A DNA stretch of 64,000 nt from Longispora sp047121295 (lineage in GTDB: Bacteria > Actinomycetota > Actinomycetes > Mycobacteriales > Micromonosporaceae): the NCBI RefSeq assembly GCF_047121295.1, contig NZ_CP139447.1, positions 4,526,001 through 4,590,000 on the forward strand. The letters run 5' to 3'. Positions within the stretch are counted from its first letter, which is position 1. Every line of letters starts with the position of its first letter. The position numbers and the translations under genes were made by a program. Below, piece by piece: positions 1 through 6,974 of the stretch. The notes below the pieces were generated by a model, which saw only the letters and a list, made by a program, of their open reading frames with translations, did not search any database and had not been told where the DNA came from.

Positions 1-2121
1 GCCCTGCTCGGCGGCCCCCCGCAGGCGGAGCTGACGGACCGGCTGATCGCCGCGATCCGCGAGCGCGAGGCGCTGCTGATCCTGGACAACTGCGAGCACG
101 TGATCGAGGCGGCGGCGGCGTTCGCGCACCGGGTGCTCGGCGAGTGCCGGCGGCTGCGGATCCTGGCCACGAGCAGGGAACCGCTCGGCATCACCGGCGA
201 GGCGTTGTGGCTGGTGGAGCCGCTGGCCGTGCCGGAGGAGGGGGACGCCCCCGGGGCCTCACCGGCGGTTCGGTTGCTGGTCGACCGGGCGGGCGCGGTG
301 CGCAAGGATCTCAGCCTCGACGCCCGCGCGCTGGCGACAATGGTGCGGGTGTGCCGGGCGCTGGACGGGATGCCGCTGGCGATCGAGCTGGCCGCCGCCA
401 GCCTGCGCACCATGTCCCTCGATCAGCTCGCCCACCGGCTGCACGACCGGTTCCGGCTGCTGACCGGCGGGAGCCGCACCGCGTTGCCCCGGCACAAGAC
501 GCTGCGCGCGATGGTCGACTGGAGCTGGGAGCTGCTGACCGACGCGGAACGGATCGTCCTGCGCAGGCTGTCGGTGTTCGCCGGCGGGGCGGGCCTGGAG
601 GCGGCCGAGCGGGTCTGTGCCGGAGACGCCGTCGAGCCGGGGCAGGTGTTGGAGCTGCTCACCTCGCTGACCGAGAAGTCGCTGCTGCGCGCCGAGGGCG
701 ACGACGCGCCGCGCTACCGGATGACCGGCACGATCCGGGAGTACGCCCGGCACCGGCTCGCCGAGGCCGGGGAATCGGAGCTGGCCCGGCACGCGCACCT
801 CGGGTACGTGACCGAACTCGCCGAGGCCGCCGAGCCGCATCTCCGCCGGGCCGAGCAGCTGGAGTGGCTCGCCGCGCTCGAGGCCGAACACGACGACATC
901 GGCTGCGCCATGCGGGGCGCGCTCGCGGCCGGCGAGGCGCACGGGGCGATGCGGCTCGCGGCGGCCGCCGGCTGGTACTGGTGGCTCGGCGGGCACAAGG
1001 TCGAGGGCAACGAGCTGATCACGGCGGCCACCGCCGTGCCCGGCGAGGTGGCCGACGAGATCCGGGCGATGGTGTACGCGCTGGTCGTGCTGTTCCTGGG
1101 CTCCGGGCGGGGCGACGAGCACCACGCGGAGGAGTGGATCCACAAGGCGCACCGGGTCATCCTGCGCAGCGGGTCCCGTAACCCGCTGCTGGGGTTGGTC
1201 GTCCCGTTGGAGCGGATGCTGCGGGAGCCCGGCGCGGTGCTGGCCGCGTGGGAACCCCTGCTGGACAGCGGGGACCCGTGGGTCCGCGCGCTGGCCCGGT
1301 TCCACCTGGGCAAGATGCGGATCATGTTGGGCCAGGGCGGGCGGGACGCGGACGCGTACCTGGAGGGGGCGCTCGCCGAGTTCCGGGCGCTCGGCGAACG
1401 GTTCGGGATCTCGATGGCGCTGAGCGAGCTGGCGGACCGGATCGCCACCCGGGGCGAGTTCGCGGGCGCGTGCGGGCACTACGAACGGGCGATCGCGGTC
1501 CTGGCCGAGGTCGGCGCCGTCGAGGACGTGATCCGGATGCGCGCCCGGCAGGCCCAGCTGTACTGGCTGCTCGGCGACCGTCCCTCGTGCGCCGCTGCCC
1601 TCGCCGAGGCGGAGCAGCGCGCGGAGCGGGTCACCTGGCCGGACGCGCTGGCCGAGCTGGCGCTCGCGAGGACCGAACTCGCCCGGTGGGGCGGCGACGC
1701 CGAGGAGGCCCGCCGCCACCTCGACGTCGCGATCACCGTGCTGGGCGAGGAGGCGGAGCGTTCCAACATCCGCGCGGACACCCACGACCTGCTCGGCTAC
1801 CTCGCCGACGACCCCGACGAGGCCCGCTCGTACCGCGCGTTGGCGCTGCGGTCGGCGACCGAGGCCGGACACGCGCCCCAGATCGCGCGGGTCCTCGTCG
1901 GGATCGCGGACCTGGCGTTGCGCCGCGCGGAGTACGAGCAGGCCGCCCGGCTGCTCGCGGCCAGTACGGCCGTGCGCGGGCTGCCGGACCTCTCGCACCC
2001 GGACGCCGCCCGGATCGAGCGCGCCGCGCGCCACCACCTGGGCGACGCGCGGTTCGCCGAGGCGACCGACGAGGGCACCCGGACGGACTGGTCCGAGCTG
2101 GCTGCGGCAATCCTCGCCTGA
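1..2121 (+). CDS. AfsR/LuxR-like NB-ARC regulator with TPR-like tail (5' partial)
   Basis: The reading frame is open from base 1, so the N-terminus lies outside the window. The visible part begins in an NB-ARC-type ATPase: Walker B-like LLILDNCEHV (about bases 76-105), an ATSREPL sensor motif and the GMPLAIELAAA (GLPL) motif. A winged-helix-like stretch around MVDWSWELL follows, then a long Ala/Leu/Glu-rich helical region that looks like degenerate TPRs. This is typical of actinobacterial AfsR-like or LALR-type regulators with predicted ATPase activity. The Walker A loop and any N-terminal BTAD or HTH domain are not visible. It converges with the ABC permease, with 3 bases between the stop codons. 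The function is inferred to be transcriptional control; its target is unknown. Confidence 0.85.
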   Translation, partial: ALLGGPPQAELTDRLIAAIREREALLILDNCEHVIEAAAAFAHRVLGECRRLRILATSREPLGITGEALWLVEPLAVPEEGDAPGASPAVRLLVDRAGAVRKDLSLDARALATMVRVCRALDGMPLAIELAAASLRTMSLDQLAHRLHDRFRLLTGGSRTALPRHKTLRAMVDWSWELLTDAERIVLRRLSVFAGGAGLEAAERVCAGDAVEPGQVLELLTSLTEKSLLRAEGDDAPRYRMTGTIREYARHRLAEAGESELARHAHLGYVTELAEAAEPHLRRAEQLEWLAALEAEHDDIGCAMRGALAAGEAHGAMRLAAAAGWYWWLGGHKVEGNELITAATAVPGEVADEIRAMVYALVVLFLGSGRGDEHHAEEWIHKAHRVILRSGSRNPLLGLVVPLERMLREPGAVLAAWEPLLDSGDPWVRALARFHLGKMRIMLGQGGRDADAYLEGALAEFRALGERFGISMALSELADRIATRGEFAGACGHYERAIAVLAEVGAVEDVIRMRARQAQLYWLLGDRPSCAAALAEAEQRAERVTWPDALAELALARTELARWGGDAEEARRHLDVAITVLGEEAERSNIRADTHDLLGYLADDPDEARSYRALALRSATEAGHAPQIARVLVGIADLALRRAEYEQAARLLAASTAVRGLPDLSHPDAARIERAARHHLGDARFAEATDEGTRTDWSELAAAILA

Positions 2122-2124
2122 CGC

Positions 2125-2874
2125 TTACGCCCGCTTGTCGAACGTGGATCGCGCCCAGAGGTAGCCGACCAGGGCGATCGCGACGCACCACGCGACGGCC
2201 GTGACCGCGTCGCCGGTGTCCGGCGCGCCGTTGAGCAACCCGCGCATGGTCTCGATGATCGGGGTGAAGGGCTGGTACTCGGCGAACTGCCGCAGGCCGG
2301 GCCCCATCTTCTCCGCCGGCACGATCGCGCTGCTGAAGAAGGGCAGCATGACCAGCGGCACGGAGGCCAGCCCGGCCGTCTCCGGGGACTTCGCCGCCAG
2401 CCCGAGGGCGACGGTGAGCCAGCCGGCCGCGAAGCCGAGCAACACGACCATGCCGAGCACGCCGAGCCAGTCCAGGAGGCCGGCGGACGGGCTGAACCCG
2501 AGCGCGAACGCCACCCCGACGAGGGCGCCGATGGCCACCAGGTTGGTCAGCACGCTGGCGATCACGTGTCCGGTCAGCACGGCGCCCCGGGAGACGTCCA
2601 TGACCTTGAACCGGTTGATGATGCCCTTCGTCATGTCGGAGTTCACCGCCGTCGCGGTGGCGCCCAGCCCGTAGCAGACGGCCAGCAGGATCAGGCCCGG
2701 CGTCGCGTAGTCGATGTAGTCGACGCCGACGCTGAAGGCGTCGCCCATCATGTACACGAACATGAACATGATGACGATCGGCATCAGGACCGCGTTGAAC
2801 ACCGAGGTCGGGTTCCGGGCGAGGTGCTTGAAGTTGCGGCGCAACATCACGATCGAGTGGGACTTGGCGCTCAT
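2125..2874 (-). CDS. ABC-2 type transporter permease (DrrB-like)
   Basis: A 249-aa integral membrane protein with about six hydrophobic segments. It starts MSAKSHSIVMLRRNFKHL and has an ABC2_membrane layout, with the conserved 'FxxVM..SRGAVLTGHV' cytoplasmic stretch near residue 90 and 'GLASVPLVMLPFFSSA' near the C-terminal half. The start ATG overlaps the stop of the ATPase gene (ATGA, 2871-2874), so translation is probably coupled. The family exports drugs or lipids (daunorubicin-type DrrB). The substrate cannot be told from sequence. The ATPase and permease together would form a full exporter, two copies of each. Confidence 0.9.
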   Translation of the reverse strand: MSAKSHSIVMLRRNFKHLARNPTSVFNAVLMPIVIMFMFVYMMGDAFSVGVDYIDYATPGLILLAVCYGLGATATAVNSDMTKGIINRFKVMDVSRGAVLTGHVIASVLTNLVAIGALVGVAFALGFSPSAGLLDWLGVLGMVVLLGFAAGWLTVALGLAAKSPETAGLASVPLVMLPFFSSAIVPAEKMGPGLRQFAEYQPFTPIIETMRGLLNGAPDTGDAVTAVAWCVAIALVGYLWARSTFDKRA

Positions 2875-3803
2875 GTCGCGGGTACCTCCGTGGTGTGGCC
2901 CGTCAGGGCGAGGAAGACGTCGTCGAGGTCGGGGGTGTGCACGGAGAACTCCTCGGCGCTGAGCGCGTGCCCGTCGAGCCGGTCCAGCAGGGCGCGGAGC
3001 GAGGCCGTCCCGCCGTCGCTGGGTACCCGCAGAGCCAGGGTCTCGTCGTCGCGCGTGCCCTCGGGGAACAGGCGCGCGGCCGCGTCGAGCTGGGCGACGG
3101 TGGAGAACCGGAGCCGGACGTGCGTCCCGGGGATCTGCCGCTTGAGCTCGTCGGGCGTGCCCTGGGCGACCAGCCGGCCCTGGTCGAGCACCGCGATCCG
3201 GTCGGCGAGCTGATCGGCCTCGTCCAGGTACTGGGTGGTGAGGAAGATGGTCACCCCGCCGGCCACCAGCTCCCGGATGATCGACCACATCGTGCGCCGG
3301 CTGCGCGGGTCCAGCCCCGTCGTCGGCTCGTCCAGGAAAATGATCTTCGGGATACCGACGAGCGTCATCGCCAGGTCGAGCTTCCGGCGCATCCCCCCGG
3401 AGTACGTCGACGCGGGCTTCCCCGCCGCCTCCGCCAGGTCGAAGCGCTCCAGCAGCCCGGCGACGACGCCCTTGCCGCCGACCCCGGTCAGGTCGACCAT
3501 GAGCTGCAGGTTCTCCCGCCCGGTCAGCAGCTCGTCCACGGCCGCGAACTGACCGGTCACCCCGATCGCCGCGCGCACCGCCCTGGCCTCGGTGGCCACG
3601 TCGTGACCGGCGACCCGGGCCGTGCCGCCGTCGGCCCTCATCAGGGTGCTCAGAATGTTGACCGTCGTGGTCTTGCCCGCCCCGTTCGGGCCGAGCAGGG
3701 AGAAGATCGTGCCGGCGGGAACGTCCAGGTCGATGCCGTCGAGCACGACCTTGGTTCCGTAGGCTTTGCGCAGTCCCGAGACCGCGATCGCTGAGGTTGG
3801 CAT
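2871..3803 (-). CDS. ABC transporter ATP-binding protein (DrrA-like)
   Basis: A 310-aa ATPase with Walker A GPNGAGKTT (residues 38-46), signature YSGGMRR (134-140) and Walker B IIFLDEPTTGLD (154-165). The C-terminal 90 residues match the DUF4162-like tail of DrrA-type exporters. The start at 3803 (MPTSAIAVSGL) was chosen because the domain begins at once; an upstream in-frame ATG at 3833 would add ten residues. A weak GGGAG lies about 10 bases before 3803. It is coupled by ATGA to the permease. The role is to power efflux of an unknown substrate, perhaps an antibiotic or a lipid. Confidence 0.92.
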   Translation of the reverse strand: MPTSAIAVSGLRKAYGTKVVLDGIDLDVPAGTIFSLLGPNGAGKTTTVNILSTLMRADGGTARVAGHDVATEARAVRAAIGVTGQFAAVDELLTGRENLQLMVDLTGVGGKGVVAGLLERFDLAEAAGKPASTYSGGMRRKLDLAMTLVGIPKIIFLDEPTTGLDPRSRRTMWSIIRELVAGGVTIFLTTQYLDEADQLADRIAVLDQGRLVAQGTPDELKRQIPGTHVRLRFSTVAQLDAAARLFPEGTRDDETLALRVPSDGGTASLRALLDRLDGHALSAEEFSVHTPDLDDVFLALTGHTTEVPAT

Positions 3804-3879
3804 GCGGCCCACACTCCCGGGCCGCGCTGACACCGCCCCGCCACGGCCCTGACACGGGCGGCACGGGACCGGAGTCCGC

Positions 3880-4656
3880 TCAGTTCGGGGCGGCCGGGCG
3901 GAGCCTGACGCCGGGCCGGGGGTCGGGTTCCGGTCGCGCGGGTTCCGGATCCGGGGCCTGTTCGCGGGGCCTCGGCACCGCCGGGACCACCAGCAGCCCG
4001 ACGAGGTCGACGACGACGTGCGCGATGACGGGCAGCAGCAGGCTGCCGGAGATCAGGAACAGGCCGGTGAACACGCACCCGAGGACGAGGATGCCGGGCA
4101 GCGCCCGCCAGCCCTGGTAGGTGTGCGCGGCGACGAACAGGACCAGGACGACGAGGGCGGACACCGACAGGGGCAGCCCGTACAGGCGGGTGCCGGCGGC
4201 CGTGAGCAGTCCCCGGTACAGGTACTCCTCGTTGACGCCGGCGGTCAGGGCGACCAGCACCGCGACCCATCTCTCGCCGGCGGTCCGCGGCAGCAGGTAC
4301 GCCGCCGTCACGGCCCGGCTGGCGGGTGTCCCGCCCGCGTGCGTCCACCGGACCCTCAGCCCGCCGATGGCGACCATGATCAGGAAGGCCGCCGTCGCCA
4401 GCCAGTCCAGGCCGTCGCCGCGCGGCCACCGCCAGCCCAGGTCGGCCGGCGAGAGGCCGGGGCTCGCCAGCACGACGACGTACGCGACGGCCGCCGTGGC
4501 CCAGCTCAGGACGATGCCGTGAACGTAGAACCTGATCCGGGACCGGGGGCCGGCCACCAGGCCCCGCCGGAACCGGTCGGCGAACCTGATCCCCAGGCCG
4601 GCGCTGACGAGTTGATAGGTCAGCAATGCTCCGACCAGGACATGCGCGATCACCAC
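3880..4656 (-). CDS. CPBP (CAAX-type) intramembrane metalloprotease
   Basis: A 258-aa membrane protein with the Abi/CPBP motifs in order: NEEYLYRG (EExxxR), FVAAHTYQG (FxxxH) and PVIAHVVVDL (HxxxD), with hydrophobic segments around them. The start is a GTG at 4656 preceded by GGAGAGGGGG on the minus strand; the in-frame ATG further upstream would add a Gly/Arg-rich non-membrane leader and overlap the divergent PadR gene. The C-terminal 35 residues are Pro/Arg-rich and probably cytoplasmic. In bacteria such proteins cleave within membranes or act in bacteriocin immunity; no substrate is evident here. It lies 76 bases upstream of the ABC ATPase and may be co-transcribed with it. Confidence 0.85.
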   Translation of the reverse strand: MVIAHVLVGALLTYQLVSAGLGIRFADRFRRGLVAGPRSRIRFYVHGIVLSWATAAVAYVVVLASPGLSPADLGWRWPRGDGLDWLATAAFLIMVAIGGLRVRWTHAGGTPASRAVTAAYLLPRTAGERWVAVLVALTAGVNEEYLYRGLLTAAGTRLYGLPLSVSALVVLVLFVAAHTYQGWRALPGILVLGCVFTGLFLISGSLLLPVIAHVVVDLVGLLVVPAVPRPREQAPDPEPARPEPDPRPGVRLRPAAPN

Positions 4657-4687
4657 GGGTCCCCCTCTCCGGAGGGCAGACAGTACA

Positions 4688-4988
4688 GTGACGCCCCGGC
4701 CCGCGCCAGGCCCGGCCCTGCTCGTGCTGATCAGCCTCGCCGACGGCCCCGGCACGGCTACGCGATGCAGGACGACATCGAGGCGCTCACCGGCAACCGG
4801 CCGGCCCGGGGACGCTGTACGGCGCGGTCCGCCGGCTGGAGGACGCCGGGCTCATCGTCGCGCTGCCCGAACGCGACCGCCGCAAGCCGTACGAGCTCAC
4901 CGACGCCGGCCGGGCCGCCCTGCGGGCCGAGCTGAGCAGGATGCGGGCCCTGGCCAGCACCGGCCTGCGCCGGCTGGCGGTGGCGTGA
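4688..4988 (+). pseudogene. PadR-family regulator, broken by two 1-nt contractions
   Basis: Conceptual translation in three successive frames restores a PadR winged helix: ALLVLISLADGP, then RHGYAMQDDIEALTGNRP, then GTLYGAVRRLEDAGLI...RKPYELTDAGRAALRAE, ending LRRLAVA before TGA 4986-4988. The first shift sits in the C-run 4747-4750 (one C short of GGC-CCC-CGG). The second sits at GG 4803-4804 (one G short of CCG-GGC-CCG). Both are single-base losses in homopolymers, so this may be a sequencing artefact rather than a dead gene. The GTG start is divergent from the CPBP protease, 31 bases apart. If intact it would probably control its own operon. Confidence 0.8.
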
Positions 4989-5287
4989 TGGCGCGCGCGT
5001 TCCTCACCCGACTCCTCTACCCGGCCGAGATCCGCGACCGGTACGGCGCGGAGATCACCGAGCTGCTGGACCGGTCGGCGACGCCGGTCCGCGACCTGGC
5101 CGACGTCGCCTGGTGCGCCGCCGTCGAGCGGATCGGCGGGACCCTGCGCGTGGTCGCCCCCGTGGCCCTCGCCGGCAGCTCGCGCCCCGGGTCCGGACAT
5201 GACGCGGCCGGCCCCGTGCCGGGGCCGGCCGCGTGGGGCGCTAGCGCTTCGCCTTGGGGACCTTGCCCGAGGCGACCATCTCCTTGA
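4988..5287 (+). CDS. small hypothetical protein following PadR
   Basis: ATG 4988 overlaps the PadR stop (TGATG), and the product starts MARAFLTRLLYPAEIRDRYG. Short proteins with an N-terminal 'LYP..RDRYG.E...LL' pattern are common directly after PadR genes in actinobacteria, where a membrane segment often follows. Here the recognisable part ends near residue 65. The frame then runs through the hairpin at 5202-5234 and into the 3' end of the HU gene on the other strand, so the last 30 residues are doubtful. It may be truncated, or it may carry a further frame error. Function unknown. Confidence 0.5.
   Translation: MARAFLTRLLYPAEIRDRYGAEITELLDRSATPVRDLADVAWCAAVERIGGTLRVVAPVALAGSSRPGSGHDAAGPVPGPAAWGASASPWGPCPRRPSP
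5202..5234. terminator. perfect GC-rich hairpin terminator between convergent genes
   Basis: A perfect 15-bp stem (ACGCGGCCGGCCCCG and its complement) with a TGC loop lies directly after the HU stop codon on the minus strand. It has no U-tract, as is usual in high-GC actinobacteria. It can serve both convergent transcripts. Confidence 0.8.
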
Positions 5288-5537
5288 ACCCGGCGCCGGG
5301 CTTGAACGCCGGCACGTTGGTGGCCTTCACCTTGATCTCGGCCCCGGTCTGCGGATTGCGCCCGGTCCTGGCCGCGCGCTTGCGCTTCTCGAAGGAACCG
5401 AAGTTCGGCAGGGACACCCGCTCCCCCCGCGCGACCTGGGCGGAGATCTCCGCCAGCACCGCGTCCAGGGCCTCGCTCGCCGCCGCCTTGCTTCCCAGGC
5501 GTGGGGCCATGGCCTCGATCAGCTCACCCTTGTTCAA
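5241..5537 (-). CDS. hup: HU-family nucleoid DNA-binding protein
   Basis: A 98-aa HU/IHF-fold protein: MNKGELIEAMAPRLG at the N-terminus, GERVSLPNFGSFEKRKR and RTGRNPQTG (the DNA-binding beta arm) in the middle, and VPAFKPGAGFKEMV at the end. It is the short form, lacking the Lys/Ala-rich tail of mycobacterial HupB and Streptomyces HupS. The start codon is TTG at 5537, supported by GAGGAGGCAGGG just upstream. A 10-bp palindrome TGTGCGCACA (5574-5583) lies in the leader and could be a control site. HU compacts and bends DNA as a dimer. Confidence 0.96.
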   Translation of the reverse strand: MNKGELIEAMAPRLGSKAAASEALDAVLAEISAQVARGERVSLPNFGSFEKRKRAARTGRNPQTGAEIKVKATNVPAFKPGAGFKEMVASGKVPKAKR

Positions 5538-5630
5538 CCCTGCCTCCTCAGCCGTTCACGACACTGACGACATTGTGCGCACACGCATGCCCTCCGAGTG
5601 CCCGAATCTGCAGAGATATGGCCGGAATTA

Positions 5631-5651
5631 GACCCCTGCGCCGGCGGGGTC
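5631..5651. terminator. short hairpin overlapping the stop of the nucleotidyltransferase-like gene
   Basis: A GACCCC / GGGGTC stem with a 9-nt loop overlaps the TGA stop at 5650-5652 (minus strand). The 6-bp stem is weak; it lies just before the HU promoter region. Confidence 0.35.
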
Positions 5652-6207
5652 AGGGCAGCAGTTCCAGCAGCCGGGCGGGCGCGGCCGGGTCGAGTGGCCG
5701 GTCGCGCAGGGCGGCGTAGACGGCGGCCCGGTCGCGGTGCTTGGGGCTGGTCAGGGCCGTGACCCGGTCCAACACGGCGGAAAGGGCACAGACCTTGACG
5801 GGTACGCCGCCCACGTCGACCGACACCGCCGCCGGGACCAGCTCGGCGTAGCTCCCGCACATCCGCAACGGCAGGTCGAGCATCCCGTGCCGGGTGACGT
5901 AGAGGTATTCCAGCTGGTCCTCGGTCGGCGGCTCCGGGCGCCAGGCCCGACAGGTGTCGAGGGTGAAGTCGTCCCGCCAGCCCGGGGTGTAGGCGGGCAC
6001 GGCACCGGCGGCGGTGAGCGCGGCGGCCAGCCGGGCCAGGTTGTCGGGCGTGGTCGAGGGGGTGACGTCCAGGTCCGCCGGGACGAGGTCCGCGCCGTGC
6101 AGGGCCAGCACGGTCGAGCCGGTGAGCACCCAGTCCACCTCGTGCGCGGCGAGGAGCCGGAGCAGCGGCGACAGGGACAGCCGGGGGCGCGCGGTCGGAT
6201 CGAGCAT
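5650..6207 (-). CDS. nucleotidyltransferase-like (AbiEii/DUF6036-type) protein
   Basis: A 185-aa protein whose N-terminal half has the nucleotidyltransferase-fold pattern VLTGSTVLALHG...ADLDVTPS (residues about 26-50), i.e. G-S followed by a D-x-D. The rest contains short charged helices ending RDRAAVYAALRDRPLD. This resembles minimal nucleotidyltransferase domains found both in housekeeping proteins and in AbiE-type toxins, but no antitoxin partner is adjacent. It follows the MmcQ/YjbR gene by 9 bases on the same strand and probably shares its transcript. Substrate unknown. Confidence 0.55.
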   Translation of the reverse strand: MLDPTARPRLSLSPLLRLLAAHEVDWVLTGSTVLALHGADLVPADLDVTPSTTPDNLARLAAALTAAGAVPAYTPGWRDDFTLDTCRAWRPEPPTEDQLEYLYVTRHGMLDLPLRMCGSYAELVPAAVSVDVGGVPVKVCALSAVLDRVTALTSPKHRDRAAVYAALRDRPLDPAAPARLLELLP

Positions 6208-6216
6208 CCGGGCAGC

Positions 6217-6621
6217 CTAGCCCGGCGGCGTGCCGTCCGCCGCGCGGAACTGGGCGGCCAGCCGCTTCGGCGCGCGCAGCAGCCACGCCTCCGTCAACAG
6301 TTCGCGCAGCTCGGGCTCGCCGATCCGGTCGAGCCGGACCAGGATCGCCGGGTACCCGTCGAAATGGGGGGTCGTGAAGTAGACCTCCGGGTCCTCGGCC
6401 AGCAGGGCCTCCTTGGCCCCGACGTCGGGCACCCGGGCCGCCAGGATCGGCCCGTCGGGGGCGGCGTCGCCCAGGGCGGCGAGGTCGGCGCGGCGCAGCG
6501 GCCGCTCCCACGCGAGGGGCTTGTCCCGGACCCGCCAGGCGGGCAGGCCGTCGGAGGACGACAGCTCCACGGTCTCCGGCAGCGCGCCGACGAGGCGTCG
6601 CACATCGTCCCAGCTGGCCAT
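6217..6621 (-). CDS. MmcQ/YjbR family protein
   Basis: A 134-aa protein with the CyaY-like MmcQ/YjbR layout: MASWDDVRRLVGALPETVE, WRVRDKPLAWERPL, and near the C-terminus FTTPHFDGYPAILVRLD followed by LTEAWLLRAPKRLA. Members are often called DNA-binding, but their function is not established. It is the first gene of a likely two-gene operon with the nucleotidyltransferase-like gene. Its 5' end faces the divergent RiPP-like genes, with about 150 bases between. Confidence 0.85.
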   Translation of the reverse strand: MASWDDVRRLVGALPETVELSSSDGLPAWRVRDKPLAWERPLRRADLAALGDAAPDGPILAARVPDVGAKEALLAEDPEVYFTTPHFDGYPAILVRLDRIGEPELRELLTEAWLLRAPKRLAAQFRAADGTPPG

Positions 6622-6694
6622 GCCGTCACTCTAGCCGCCGGCCGCCGGCCGCGCCGTCCGCCGGGAATGTCGGCGGGGGCGGGACGGTTCCCAG

Positions 6695-6709
6695 ACAGTG
6701 TGACACTGT
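6695..6709. promoter_or_regulatory. perfect inverted repeat upstream of the candidate RiPP precursor
   Basis: ACAGTGT-G-ACACTGT, 7-bp arms around one base. It lies in the intergenic region between the MmcQ/YjbR gene and the precursor and overlaps a possible GTG start at 6708, which favours the later ATG at 6774. It looks like a repressor or activator site; the regulator is unknown. Confidence 0.5.
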
Positions 6710-6773
6710 GGACTGTGAGACACTTCTGTTCGACGTGCATGTCGCCACCGCGAAGCCACCCAGCGAGCTGTCG

Positions 6774-6974
6774 ATGACCGATGACACCGTGCGGCCCCAC
6801 CACACCGAGCTCGTCGACGTGACCGGTGAGCGCCTGACCGACCTGTTGCGCAGTGACGACCCCCGGCTCGCGGAGATGGTCGCGGAGATGGTGTCGCTCG
6901 TGCGCGCGCACGCGGAGGGGACGCTCGCCGGATGGAACAACTTCTACGCGGACACCCGTCCCGGATCCGACTGA
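6774..6974 (+). CDS. candidate RiPP precursor peptide (aKG-HExxH-type/Fxs-like)
   Basis: A 66-aa acidic peptide with a leader-like helical part (TDLLRSDDPRLAEMVAEMVS, residues about 22-42) and a short aromatic C-terminal segment, AGWNNFYADTRPGSD. The WNN and FYA triplets fit the aromatic-x-x pattern used by cyclophane-forming radical SAM maturases. The gene overlaps the start of the HExxH protein by 43 bases, a usual arrangement for precursor and modifying enzyme. ATG 6774 was chosen because an inverted repeat covers the alternative GTG 6708, which would add 22 residues. It lacks a C-terminal F-x-S-x-x, so it is not a canonical FxsA. The precursor role is inferred from size, composition and neighbour. 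Confidence 0.6.
   Translation: MTDDTVRPHHTELVDVTGERLTDLLRSDDPRLAEMVAEMVSLVRAHAEGTLAGWNNFYADTRPGSD

Noticed and set aside
259..2037. Long open frame antisense to the AfsR-like regulator
   Set aside because: Its product is Arg/Gly/Pro-rich without any domain; such frames are normal shadows of high-GC genes.
5650..6621. Toxin-antitoxin pair (nucleotidyltransferase plus MmcQ)
   Set aside because: MmcQ/YjbR is not a known antitoxin and the nucleotidyltransferase-like protein lacks a recognisable AbiEi partner.
6708..6773. N-terminal extension of the candidate precursor from GTG 6708
   Set aside because: The start overlaps a perfect palindrome and has no ribosome site; ATG 6774 preferred, though not excluded.
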